Source: Xylona heveae TC161 | Taxonomy: Eukaryota > Ascomycota > Xylonomycetes > Xylonales > Xylonaceae | DNA length: 64,000 bases | Direction: 5' to 3' | NCBI RefSeq assembly: GCF_001619985.1 | Contig: NW_017264201.1 | Coordinates: 744,001 to 808,000 of the forward strand | Shown here: positions 46,199-62,830 of the stretch, in pieces | How positions within the stretch are numbered: the first letter of the stretch is position 1 | How the letters are laid out: each line of letters begins with the position of its first letter | Notes under the pieces: model-generated | Seen by the model: only the letters and a program-made list of their open reading frames with translations | What the model was told of the DNA's origin: nothing | The model's database searches: none | Translations under genes and position numbers: made by a program

Positions 46199-49100
46199 TC
46201 GTTCTGGCAGCCAGCGCGCTTTGCATATGCTTGTTTTGTTTTGGGGTTCCTTGGTTTCACCCCTTTTTTTTTTTTTACGAAGATTATAGATTCCTACTCA
46301 CTTTTAATGATTCCTCCTGTCATTGACTTTTTTTTTTATTGAGGGCGCATCTCTTCTACATAGCCTGGGAGGGTTTGAGGATACTGAAATGGTGTTGGTT
46401 ACGACCCATCATATCTCTGCAAATAGTTTTTGTCTTATGATAGTCACTAAAGCATGGCATCAATAATCAAGCCAATTCATGATATATTTAATTACCATTT
46501 ATCTAAACTAATTATCGAGCTCCTCCCTTTCAGCATCTTCGATCCAGTGAAATATAATGACTGACTCGATTTTCCTACTTACTCGCTACGGCGCTATGTA
46601 ATGTAGGTAGGTACTTACCCGACGGCAAAGAAGCTCGACTATATTTCATCTACTTCTTTGACCCACTGACCTACCTAAGCTCAATATTTTAGCCTCCCGA
46701 GCCGAATCATGTCGCATCCAAGCATGCTCCAAATAATGCTCTTTAGCAAACTGGGTCGAGCGAAAGGGGGGCTATATTTCCCAAGTTTAGGGCCGATTGC
46801 AATAAGCGTCGACTAATCTAACGCAGGCATACTGGACGATCCGGCTCGCTACGATGTTCTCTATCCACGTGGGCTCAATGTCGAAACAGACCACTTTTTC
46901 TAGACAGACTGAATTACAGTGCAGCCAGCTGTCAGGAACAATTCGCTACGATGAATTGCTGCTGATAGTTGACTGGACAATCCAGATGCCGCAATTTCCT
47001 TTTGACGCTCAGCGACAAAATCGGCTCAGATTAAAATTAGTCATTATGGCCGCGCAGGTCATCTGCCTTTGATGAGCTGGGAAATTACAAAAAAAAACAC
47101 GCCTTTCGTGGTTGTCTAGAAATGACTGCGATCCCTCGTCCACCGGTACTTTGATTTTCTGCTAAATAGATTAATGACGTCGGTACCGATTTCTCTAGGC
47201 TACTTCGGGAAGGGATGCCGAAATTATTCTCCTCCACGCGACAATTATTACCAATAAGCGCTGTGGCTGTCAAAGCCCAAGGACAATGAACCATCATCAT
47301 TCGCGCTGGACAGAGAAACAATGAAGCAAACAAAGAGAGGGGACAACGAAGGCAGAATAAAAGTCTTTCCCTTTTACTCATTGCTGACTGACATGATTAA
47401 AGCGGCGTTCAACTCTCTAGTACAGCTCGAGTTTACTGGCATGCCTAACTGATATTTGTGGAACCCAAAGATAAAGCAAACAAGCGATGCATCCAGGCTT
47501 CAAGCATTTGGAGGTCACCAGTCAAAGGTCTACAGTTTTCTGTTTCATCTCTAAATATTTCAGTCTTTGATTGGCTTCTCAAGTATCGAATTATCAGCAG
47601 CGAAAAAATTTAATCTCAGGTTTTGCGTCAAAGAAAAATGCCTAGATCATCGATCTGTTGCTCTTATTTCAATATCCTGATCCGAGGAATTTGAGCCAGG
47701 CGGCAAAATGATAGAGCGGAGATGATTGTTTTTGTTTGCAGTCTACCACAAATCTCGTTAAAATTGTAGCCGACTACTATAGTGTCGCCGTTTCTTTACA
47801 ATTTCAGCTGGACAATGTATGCTGTGGATCGATTTGGCTCTTGTTCCCCTCGTCTAAGTATTTGCGGTGGAGCGGCACCATTTTCTTGGCTTTCTTGGAC
47901 GGCAATCTCCTACGGATTGACTGGGCGCAGATGCTGAAGTGATTACGAGAGAAATATCGAAACCGAACGAGGCCTTTGATCTTGGCAGGAGCACTCGAAC
48001 AAGGACAAAAAAGCAATTGGGCTTTTCAGCTCCTCTCGGAATGTTCAAAGATTTAGATCCACACCCGTGATATGCGAGCCCCGCCACAAGAGAATCCGTT
48101 TAGAGCTGCATCATCCGTCTTCACCTATCACTATACTTTGGGTGGCATTCTGCCTTATTCTATTCAATTGACATTTACAGCAAGCCAATTGCATTGCATT
48201 GATAACAGCCTTGCACAGACGCTGGTGCATCATTGGTCGCCAGCGCCAGACCGTGTGCTTCGGATGCTACCGGGCTATGAGCCGTCAGTTATTCATCGAC
48301 AAGCCGATGAAGCGGGCCGTTGGGTGGGGACAATCTGCTTTTGTCTCCAGGCGCTGCTAAAGCTGCAAAGCTCATTATTGATTTTGCTTGTTTGGGAAGA
48401 AACCATGTGGTTTGACTGCTGCTGCCTTATCCATAACATCAACTTAGTTCGGAGTGCTACCTTCTACTGCCATCTCCACTGCCGCAAGCTTGAACAATGC
48501 AGGCAGCAATAGCCTACAGGTACCAAGAGTACACTTTGCAAAAACGAGGGTCTAGTATTGATACAGACATCCTTCATCTATCTGAGTGGGACCAGATCTG
48601 AGCTGATCATAACAGCAGGCGACCAGCGGAGCCATATTAGCGCCACAGTGTTTGTTGCATTCATCCATTTGCGGCGCTGCTTGGCAGAAAATTTACTGGT
48701 ACTCGACATTATCTTAATCGCAATTGGAAAAAATGCGGAGCTGCATAGAACATGATAATGGAACAGAGCACGACATAACGAATTTTCTTATCAATGAAAA
48801 AGCCATGGTGAGAAGATTGCACGTGCCAATGGCATGATGAGATTCGGAGCGAAGCCATGGTTACCAATTGTTCCAGGCAGGTCGCTCAATGAAAAATAGC
48901 ATTCGCTTACTCTGTACTCCGGTACACAAGGTGTTTCTAGATAATTCATACATGACAATGCGTGCGCCGCACAAAGGCTCAACAAATAAAAAAAATTGGT
49001 CGAGTCGCTCGGGCGTGCCATTTGGCTCCTGCTGGCTCTACTGATGGCACCGTCTTGGCCGGTCTCGCCACTTGGCGGCATAGGCAAATTCGACGAACAG

Positions 49101-52100
49101 GCGCGGAAGAGAATATGGATTTCCACTCTGGGACGATGTGAAGTCTGGGCGTTTCCCTTTTGAGAATCCCTGATTGGTTTAGCGTGGATCTTTAAGCACA
49201 TGCGAGTGACAGCAGTGGAGAAGTGGGCCATGGGCCGAGAGCCACAAAAGCCAAAGTGTGGAAAGGTCCATCGAAGATTCCTGTTTGGGCGATGGCACAT
49301 ACTAAACCAGGTACTCCGTATACGTTCCCTTGGTACGAGTACCATTGATAATTCGTCTCGTCCCGAGGAGCGCGGGATTGCCCAGCAACCCTGCAACGTG
49401 GCTGACGCTCGCCCTTCAAGCCTCTCGCCGCTTTTTGTGTGGGCAACTGAGGGGAGGCTGCTGGGACGTTTTTCTTGGTCTCTCAACCACGTCTGCCCAT
49501 CGCTATCCCTCCTCGAGCATAGCAAGAAGCTTAAACCTTGTTCCTGAACTCCAGTGACACACGGCGAAGACCTGCTTTGGAACACCACCACTCAGGGATG
49601 AACCCGACTTTTCCTGCCGGTCTTGACGCTAAAACGTTGCAGTCCTTCCGGTACGAGAGCCTGATAAAATCACCACGCTAATGGACATCCCACATTTTCC
49701 ACCTTACCGCAAGGTTTCTGCTCTGCCCACCTTGCCTCACTTCACCGGCATCTCAGCATACACGAAACAAGGCACATGCTGAAGTGAAACACAATGGCTT
49801 CGATCATCGCCAACCATGAACCGAAGCTACGCATATCGACATCGCGGAGAATTGATTTGTATTTTTGCTCGTCTGTTCCTTCTCTCTTCAGCGCTGGAGT
49901 GCTCGCAAACCCGTCCGTCGGGACCGCGCCGGTTGACAAGCTAAAATTGGTGCATTCTAGCGTCATGGCTGGCCCATCGGACTTTGACGGTATGTATCTG
50001 GAGACGCAGCTACCCTGAAGGCAAGCTCGCCGCACGCAATGGAAAAGTACTTTACCGTATACCGTCTTGTCGGTTTCTCCATTGATTGAGTTACAGTGGA
50101 TCTCCGCTGGGTGACAATTATGGGGCGACTTTTACTGGGCTTGCAGTTTTCGACAGCGATTGATTGTGCACAAAAGAATCGGCTTGATATGCTATCGCAC
50201 TGAGCATTGGTCCTTTAGAAATCATTACAGGGAGGCATGCGCTCGGAATACGACCACCTTGGGTGCCGCATCCTCGCGATAGGAGACGTCCAATGTGAAG
50301 GCGAGCATCCCGATTGCTTGGAACACCACGCAGATTCTATAGCTCCCTTGCCGCAAGTGGGCTTCTCAACCGTCTCAGGATGTAGTAGAGGCTATTCGCT
50401 GGCGTATCTTCTTTGGCCATGACCCGGTGGCTTAAATTATCCTTTGCTCGGATCATCCATATCCTGTCTGATTGTTTCAAACGTGGCAATTGGGGGCCTT
50501 TACTGGTGCTGCCGGCAGTTTGGTCGCACAGGGTGTGGCTGATAAGCAGCAGCGCATCCATTTCGCCTGCAGTTTTCGCCATCAAATCCTTGGAAGACGT
50601 GCAGGGCAATATCTATGCTGACAGCCAGGGGGGCTGTTTGATGGGGCTACTGAACTGTACAGTGAGTTTTGACGATGCGAATGGATCCTCTGCTTATTGC
50701 ACCACCTACGAAAGCGGGATGCGCACTGGAAGTAATAATAGCATATCATGCCGTATACGAGAGTTGAGCGATGAAGCCGCTTGTCTGTGGCGCTCCCGGA
50801 CCTCAGCCCAACGACGGTTGCTGGTCGCTACAGATATGTAAAAATGGTGATGACGATCCTTTGTCGTCCTTTTTTCTACATGCTTCGTGTACAGACACCC
50901 ACAAGCGGCTTCATCGGGGCACATTTGTGTTCACTCTTTCAACGTCGTTGTGGAGAGCGGGGACTGCGCCCGCGACCGCGGTATCAAAACAAAAAAATAT
51001 TACCTTAGCATGCGAGATCCAGATCGGATAGAGAAGAACCTTCGGGCGGTTGAGGGAGGATTATTTTTGGGAAGTGAACGGAACGAGAGCATGACCCAAA
51101 ACAGTAATACTGCAACCTGGACGATAACCCAAAGCAAAGAAAAGAGAGAACGTCGGTTCGAGAGTGCAACTCAGTCAATGAATTATGCGAGACGCCGCCC
51201 TAACGCCACCTGGACCGTGAGCGAGGCCTTGAGCGATGCGCTGGTGGGAAAGATTGATGGCGGTCATCCCAAAGGGGAAGGAACGCCTTTGACACTAATT
51301 GCCAACCATCCCTGCTTAGCTCCTTCCTCAAATCGACAAGGAACAAGGGGAAAACAACAATGGGCACCTTTCAGGGGTATTTTTGGGACACGCATGATGG
51401 CATTTGTAGCTGACACGCCAAGTGGTAGTGCAGTGGTACATGCAGATAGCCATGCTGATTTGACGCTTGTCATTCTGGGCCATGTCGTCCTTCTGCCCAG
51501 CGACTAGGCCCCAATTGCTACTCCGTATCAACCTCACCTCGGCCTCACCACAGCTCTATACTACGTACGACTTAACTACCTCTATACACTGCACACAGCA
51601 ACAGGACGCCAGTGACACCCTTGCTACTGCTTCTCTCATGCTGCTGTTGCTCCTCACTGCCGGGTTCCCCCAAAATGGCATTAGCTAATGTCGAGACCTC
51701 GGTCAGGGTCCCCTGGTCTCCCCCCAGGCATCACTGCTGCACCTACCAATAACTCCAGCCTTGGCTTGACGGCTTGACGTCTACAGTGGGCGTACATGTT
51801 AGTGTGCGGAAAAGATGAAGCCCGATGAATCGTGAAATTGCTCAATTCGGATGAGGCCGAGCTTTCTAAGGACAGATTAGGATGGATCAATTCTCTTCTG
51901 GGGATGCCTTTGGCTGTCTTAGTTCTCCATGGACCCCGTCAAAGACCCTGTTAGGTTCTCGCCTCTCAATATATCGTCTGTGCATGTTAATTTTTTGAAA
52001 GCTGGGCTGATCGACCGCTTTTCCAATTCAACTGGCGCCAAGTCAGAAATTCCAGATCGCGCGCTGTCCAGGCAAAGGTAGCGTTCTTTTTGGCGTGCCA

Positions 52101-52828
52101 CCGAGAGGTCGATGGAATTAGCTATCGCCCTCTTGATTGCACCTCTCTTTTTTTTCTCGCGTGTCACGACTAGACCGCACACCACACCCCCCATGTGGCC
52201 CATTGTGAGCCCCGGCCGGCCTGAGACTCCAGCAATGGAGACAAGGTTCAATCGGTCGATAGTTCGAGCTTCTTTTGTCTTTTGTTGGCCTGTCCTCAAT
52301 GCCCCCTGCCCCTCCTCTTGGGGCTAGTATCAATTCCCACCCGCACTGTCTTGGGAAGCTTGCAGCCGCGCCTGGATCCCGATTTCACCTGTGCTCATGG
52401 CCGGGCTGAACATCATAAACACTGCCTCCCCGGCCTCGTGGTGGTCGTTTTTCCTGTCTTCACTACTCCCATCACATACACTCTCTCCTCCCGCCTGCAC
52501 TACCAGTCGTTTGGTGCTGTGGAGGTTCGGTCTGCCTTGAAGCTCTTCCTTGGTTGTGAGTCCCTTAATCAACTCGTCCCGAGATATAACTGGCGAATGG
52601 ACACCCATATCTAATTGATCAGCTACAGCTTCCATCAGATTTCTGCTCCAAGGTCTCCATTGGCTGAAGAGGGTAGTCGATCCCCATTCACCTCCGTCGT
52701 TCGCTTCTTCTGGAGTCGTCCTTTTGGAACTTTCTCTTCTTTTTTAATTCATTCGTTGCGATTGCCCGGAGGGCATCGTTTGCAACCGTCGTTGCTGTCC
52801 TGCGCTGTCAAGGCCAACCAGCGTCACG
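46199..52828. other. 6.6-kb gene-poor region upstream of the GT2 gene
   Basis: No coding sequence I can support. Frames of 200-266 codons exist (minus 48791-49591; plus 50887-51507), but they overlap others on the opposite strand, lack domains and have irregular composition. The base composition is close to the rest of the window and is not AT-rich, so it does not look like repeat-induced-mutation debris. The right 0.5 kb (CT-rich near 52.4-52.8 kb) is probably the leader of the GT2 gene. Confidence 0.5.
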
Positions 52829-55800
52829 ATGGGTCTCAAGAACTATCTGAAGTCCGGCAAGGGCGACAACAATAACAACAATGCCACACCAGCTGCTCCC
52901 GCGGAAATGACTGAGAAAACCGTGATTCCCCCGCCAGTTGCGGGCCACTTTGAACCTCGCGCTCCTGCTTTTGGTTCCTCGCGAGCATCGCTGGCACCAT
53001 CCACCCGCAGCTCGACGATGCTTGACGACATCAAGCACGAGGTCATGGTCAACTATCTCTACCAGCAGCAGTGCAGCCGTCTCTGGGTCAGCGATGGTAG
53101 TGGTGAGATGGAGGGTGTGCTCCTCCGAAAGAGCAGAGGCAACTACATGGCCTGCCCACCCCAGCTCGCTCAGTCCTTGTTTGCTGCCGCCTGTGCTGCG
53201 CTCAACGTACAGGTGAGTTGATGAAACGAGCAAGTTTTGCGCACCCGAGACGTGAATGTTTTTGACTGACGAAAAACCTACTGCCAGGTCGCCATGACTG
53301 TCAACTCCCGTGTCATCAAGACTTTTCTGCAGTGGTCGCCTGACGCCGTTGACGTGCCGCTCATGAATGGTCTTCGCATCCAGATTCTCCCTACCATGGA
53401 TGATCTTCCCCGTGCCCGCAAGCATCAGTTTGCCGCTTTTATTGCGTCCGAAGCCATCTTGGTTGTTTGGGATGACGAGGCCACCAATCTGGTTGATCGT
53501 GCTAAGCAGATTGAATCTGAGCTCATGGAGCTCGTGTGGAAGACTGGTGAGCCCGATGAGGATGCGGGTGAGAAGAAGATGCCCGAAGTCCGCGAGGTTG
53601 AGGTCGATGAGGAGAGCGGCGAGATCATTCCCGAGAAGCGACCTGTCAAGCTCCAGAACACTGTTCTCGTCTCGTTCACGCTCATTATCGTTGTGGTTAT
53701 GATTGGCGCTGGTTTCCGACAGATTGCTATCGAGACTTCCGTCGATCACTCTTACCTTCGTCTGGCTTTCCTCGCTCTTACTCCTCTTCAGATCTTCTTC
53801 ACCTTGGTAAGTGGTTTCTCTTCTATCTTTCTAGATCCGTTTCTGCTCCGTTTGCTGACTTGGCTGCTTTCTAGTTCTTTGCTCAGGTTATTGTTGGTTG
53901 TGTCGCCCAGTGCATCGGTCCCATCCGCCAGATGACGATGAACTCCAAGTTCTACTCTGCCCGCTTGCCCCCTCGTCTCACCAACCGCACTCTTCCCCAC
54001 GTTACAATTCAGTGCCCGGTCTACAAGGAGGGTCTTCAATCGGTCATTGCGCCCACCGTCAAGTCCATCAAGCAGGCCATCTCGACCTATGAACTTCAGG
54101 GTGGATCGGCCAACATCTTCATCAACGACGACGGTCTCCAGCTGATCAGCGAGGAAGAGCGACGTGCGCGTATTGAGTTCTATGCTGACCACAGTATTGG
54201 ATGGGTTGCTCGTCCCAAGCATGGCGAGAATGGTTTCACCCGACGTGGTAAATTCAAGAAGGTATGTATTATTTGTTTTTTTCTTTCTTTATTTCGCATC
54301 ACGTTGGTGGCGCCTCGTCATGCCGTCATTGGGGCGCTCGAACGTAGCTGTACCGGCGCTTGTTTCAGAGCTAGCGAACAACACTTCCAAGAGTGGCGTC
54401 AAGAGATCTAGATCAACGGGGTCCTTGCGACAAATTGTTCCTGTGGTGCCGAAAATTTGATTTTGGCTAACTGGTTTGTTTTTTCTACTCTCTAGGCCTC
54501 CAACATGAACTTTGGTCTCATGATCTCGTGCAAGGTTGAGGAGAAGCTCACTTTGATCGCTCGCCCTGATGACTGGACTCAAGCCGACGAGGCTCAAGCT
54601 TATGAGCGCTGCCTCAAAGAGGTCGTCGAGGAAGATGGCCGCGCCTGGGCTGACGGTAACATTCGTGTTGGTGACTACATTTTGCTGAGTAAGTCACGTG
54701 ATTTTCGAGATGATTATTTTACAGTCTTGAACAATATCTGACCTGGGGATTTTCTTTCTAGTTGACTCTGATACTCGTGTTCCCTCGGATTGTCTGCTTG
54801 ACGCTTGCAGCGAAATGGAACAGTCGCCTGAAGTCGGTATTATGCAATTCTCTTCTGGTGTCATGCAGGTCGTCCACACCTACTTTGAGAACGGTATTAC
54901 ATTCTTCACCAACTTGATTTACACTGCTATTCGGTACACTGTCTCCAACGGTGACGTTGCTCCTTTTGTCGGTCACAATGCCATTCTCCGGTGGTCTGCT
55001 ATTCAGCAGGTCTCGTACGAGGACGATGATGGATATGAGAAGTTCTGGTCCGAGTCTCACGTGTCTGAGGACTTTGACATGTCTCTTCGTCTGCAGGTCA
55101 ACGGCTACATTATCCGTCTTGCTGCTTGGGCTGGAGAAGGTTTCAAAGAGGGTGTCTCGCTCACAGTCTACGACGAGTTGGCTCGTTGGGAGAAGTACGC
55201 CTACGGTTGTAACGAGCTTCTCTTCAACCCCATCCGTGTCTGGCTCTGGCGTGGTCCTTTTACTCCCTTGTTCCGCAGCTTCCTCTTCTCCAACATTCGT
55301 TTCACCTCCAAGATTACCATCATTTCGTACATTGGAACCTACTATGCTATTGGGGCCGCCTGGATCATGACCACTGCCAACTACTTTGCCATGGGTTGGT
55401 ACAATGGATACCTCGACAAGTACTACATCGACTCGTGGAAGGTCTGGTTCTCCATTGTCATTGTCTTCAACGGTCTCGGAAACATTGCCTTGGCTATTAT
55501 GCGGTACCGTGTCGGTGAAAAGTCCTTCCTTGCAGCTCGTAAGTCCATCTTTGAATCTGTCTATACTTGAATTTTTCTTGAGTGCTAACGATACCGCCCT
55601 TTTTTTAGTGGTTGAAAACTTCAAGTGGATCATCATGCTTGCCATCTTCCTGGGTGGTCTCTCGCTTCACGTCTCTCAGGCTCTGCTCGCTCACATGTTT
55701 GAGATTGACATGACCTGGGGCGCCACCTCCAAGGAAGCCGAATTCTCCAACTTCTTCATTGAAGTGCCCAAGGTGCTCAAGCGATTCAAGTTCTCCATGA

Positions 55801-55973
55801 CCTTTGCCCTCATCGGCATTGTCGGCATGATCATCCTCGCCACGGGCCCCTTTATACCGTACGACTGGAAGATTACCGACTTTGTTGCCATTCTGCCCAT
55901 GGCCACTGTCACGGTGTCACACTTGCTTTTGCCCGTTGCCCTCAACCCCGCCCTGATGACCTTTTCGTGGTAG
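52829..55973 (+). CDS. Family 2 glycosyltransferase, multi-pass (processive polysaccharide synthase-like)
   Basis: Probable membrane polysaccharide synthase of unknown product. Exons are 52829-53212, 53288-53806, 53875-54261, 54496-54688, 54762-55538 and 55609-55973, all phase-consistent, 874 aa. The first ~240 residues are a soluble domain (HEVMVNYLYQQQCSRLWV; VKTFLQWSP-like stretch with DAVDVP). Two helices follow at about 252-275 and 285-315. The GT2 catalytic domain has VTIQCPVYKEGL (343), NDDG (385-386 Asp pair), DSD (496-498) and SEDFD (about 598). Where chitin and cellulose synthases have QxxRW, this protein has YGCNELLFNPIRVW. About five C-terminal helices follow. It is not a standard chitin synthase. 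It resembles widespread but little-studied fungal GT2 proteins; mixed glucan or another wall polymer are possible products. Confidence 0.88.
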
Positions 55974-57000
55974 TCCTCGCCAGCATCCGCATGGGTCATT
56001 TGTTTTCTTGTCTTGCAAAAACCACTCCCCCTTTTTAATCCTCTCACGCCTCCATCACTACATTCCTTTTCTTTTTTTAATCTTCTTGACGATCCTTATG
56101 ACATAAGTATGCTCTTCGAGATGTGTCCTCTACGGCTTCTCACTCGAAAACTTGTTACATACTATTTTTTTTTTTAAGGTGGACCCTTTTTTTTTTCTAA
56201 ACCAGGTCCATCCCTCATATACCATCTACCGTGGTTTGGTGTTTTGTCTTTTGGGGTCTATTTTTCTTATCCGCCTTTTTTTAATAACTTTTTTTTTTCT
56301 CTCTCCATCCCATGCTTTCCGGAGCTGGGTGACATCCTTTTGATATCAATTACTGGGTCTGAATGAAATGAAGAATGGTCACAAGACGGATCAACGGGAG
56401 AGGGTCCCTGGGGATTTTTTATATATATACATACCTTGGTTATAATTATAGATTGCATTGTTTCTTATTTTAATTTAAACTTAAATTTATATTAATCCTT
56501 TTAAGTTAATCATTTCAAATCATTCTTTGAAATTATCTTTCTTCTTTCAATTTTAACGTGTTCTACCGACTGGTCCAGCCTCTCCTTTTTTCTCTCCCTT
56601 TGACTGTTGTTTGTAGTCGGATTCATTTGCATTAGTGTTCGGAGTTCCCCTGTCTTTTTTGTTTTTTTTTCCCTCCTTTTCTTTTCTTTCTTTTCTAATT
56701 TCCTTTATACAAGGTCCATTTTTCAATGTGTATATTCTTTTTTTTGGTCTAAGATTCCATTTGAGTCTTGACCTTTTATTTTTATTTTTGTTTTATTCTT
56801 CTTCTTCTTTGAATCATGTCCACGTTTTTTCTTTTTACTTTCATTTTTATTTTTATTTATTTTTATTTTTTTATTTTAAATTGGTTTTTTTTGCTTATGC
56901 CCGTATTTCTTCCTATTCTTTTTTAAAGGGTAGTACCCGACTGAATTTTGACAATTTCGCAACAGGCAGCTCGGGCTACTTAGCCGGCCAGTGGCCGCTG

Positions 57001-57045
57001 TACAGTTTACAGTATACAGTATACAGTGTACAGTATACAGTGTAA
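57001..57045. repeat. TACAGTATACAGTG tandem repeat
   Basis: Alternating copies of TACAGTATACAG and TACAGTGTACAG, each close to self-complementary (GTATAC, TGTACA), so the array could form small hairpins. It is intergenic. Confidence 0.85.
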
Positions 57046-57073
57046 ATTACTACATTCTACATTCGAAAATCTA

Positions 57074-57108
57074 CATTCTGCATTCTGCATTCTGCATTCT
57101 GCATTCTG
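57074..57108. repeat. Five perfect copies of a 7-bp unit CATTCTG
   Basis: CATTCTG is repeated five times without mismatch and is preceded by diverged copies (TACATTC). About 90 bp further, ATGCATGCATCCATGCATGG forms nested palindromes followed by TGGATGGATGATGG repeats. Confidence 0.95.
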
Positions 57109-57848
57109 TCGCGGACTCGTGCGCCTCCATATCCACAGTCAATAGTTTATAAAAGTATTTTCTTTGTTTGTTGTTAAATATATATGCATGCATCCATGCA
57201 TGGATGGATGATGGATAGATGGATGATGGAAAATGGATGGATGTACGACCCACAGACCAGCGGAACGGCAGAAGGGCAAACTAGCGGACAGACAGTTGAG
57301 AGCTAAAGGTGAGAAGTGAGAAATAAGGGATGAATTATGAAATAAGAGAGACGACATAAGGGACGAAAGATCGGATAATTCACCCTCCTTAAGTCCACAT
57401 CCACGGGAGTCATTTTTACTCAGGCAGGCAGATAGGTAAACCTTAGATAGGTAGGTAGGTGGGGTACTAATATATAAAATATTGAAAATTCCAGCTCTCC
57501 TACTTTTTTTTAATATAGATCGAGAAAAAAAATATACATCAGTGGACTTCTAACTGTCGTACAAGAATCACTTCTCGTACCTCTCTCCAAAAAATAAATG
57601 TGGGGCTGTCAGTCACACGCCCCTGCTCAGTAGCTTCTAGCAGCTAAGCATTTCTTTCTACTTGGTGTATTTGTATTTAAACCATAGAGGGAAAATGGAA
57701 AGAAAAGGGAAGCAGATGAGTAAAGAGGATAAAGGAGATAAAAATGGAAAAAGGGAGAAAAAGAGGTTATAGTGGGGGAAAAAAGTCTACTCCGCTCCTC
57801 ATTGATACATTATTATAACTTTTTTTTTTTTTAATTTTTTAGGTGGGT

Positions 57849-62212
<4,364 letters not shown>

Positions 62213-62830
62213 TTAATGCTTGGTGGCAACGACTGTATGTCATCAGTCTCCAGATCTGATTGAATCGGGCTTGAGCAGGATTAAAAAAGGGTCATAACAT
62301 ACCGGCAGGAACGATGATAACCACCAAGAGCAGGATAATAGCGACAATCAGACAGACTCGCATCCGCATGTCCTTCAACCACATCCGCTTCCGGACACGG
62401 TTGGCTCCACGACGAAAACCTTGAGAGGATGTGTGCAAATCATCGGTCTTGGTTGCCAGTGAATCGAGATGTTCTCCACGCTGCGTTGTCTTGTTGATGT
62501 TCTCTCTCATCACACCCAGGACATCTTTGACTTGCTACAGATGGCGCAACCAGTCAGCAAATCAAACATCTCTTCATAAATATACAATCGCAATACATGT
62601 GCTGGATCAAAGCAGCTGGTTGATCGGACAGAATCTGCCGACAAAGGAATCATTGCTGCCTGCGCCAAGCAACTAACAATCGCTATCCAGCATCAAAAAT
62701 TCAACAAACAGAAACGTACATCCTGGAGCTGCTCGGTACGGGTTCTACCGGCATCATGTTGCGCCGCGCTTCCGCCCGCGTTGTTGCCGGAGGGAATATA
62801 AGGATCGTAAGGCTGGCTGTGCTCGGCCAT
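62213..62830 (-). CDS. SNC1: Synaptobrevin-like R-SNARE Snc1
   Basis: Vesicle SNARE for Golgi-to-plasma-membrane and endocytic recycling fusion, important at hyphal tips. Exons are 62720-62830, 62303-62534 and 62213-62232, giving 120 aa. A short hydrophilic start ([20 protein letters not shown]) leads to the SNARE helix from about 32 to 90, with zero-layer Arg56 in [12 protein letters not shown] basic juxtamembrane stretch ([19 protein letters not shown]) precedes the tail anchor at 97-116. The C-terminus is VVATKH, typical of fungal Snc1. The last exon has only 20 nt and is recovered only by splicing. Length matches the family (yeast Snc1 117 aa). Confidence 0.95.

Larger units (their letters stand above)
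55974..57848. other. Low-complexity convergent intergenic region
   Basis: 1.9 kb between the GT2 (+) and ARG5,6 (-) stop codons. It is T-rich on the + strand to about 56.93 kb (TTTTTATTTTTATTT words), then holds several short tandem repeats (57.0-57.5 kb) including TAGGTAGGTAGGT near 57450-57460, and a purine-rich stretch near 57.68-57.78 kb. No gene is seen. Confidence 0.6.

Noticed and set aside
48791-49591. 266-codon minus-strand open frame
   Set aside because: It overlaps other long frames on both strands, has no domain, poor composition and no splice context; treated as chance.
50887-51507. 206-codon plus-strand open frame
   Set aside because: No ordered domain or conserved motif; Arg/Thr/Asn-rich and overlaps opposite frames. 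No support as a gene.
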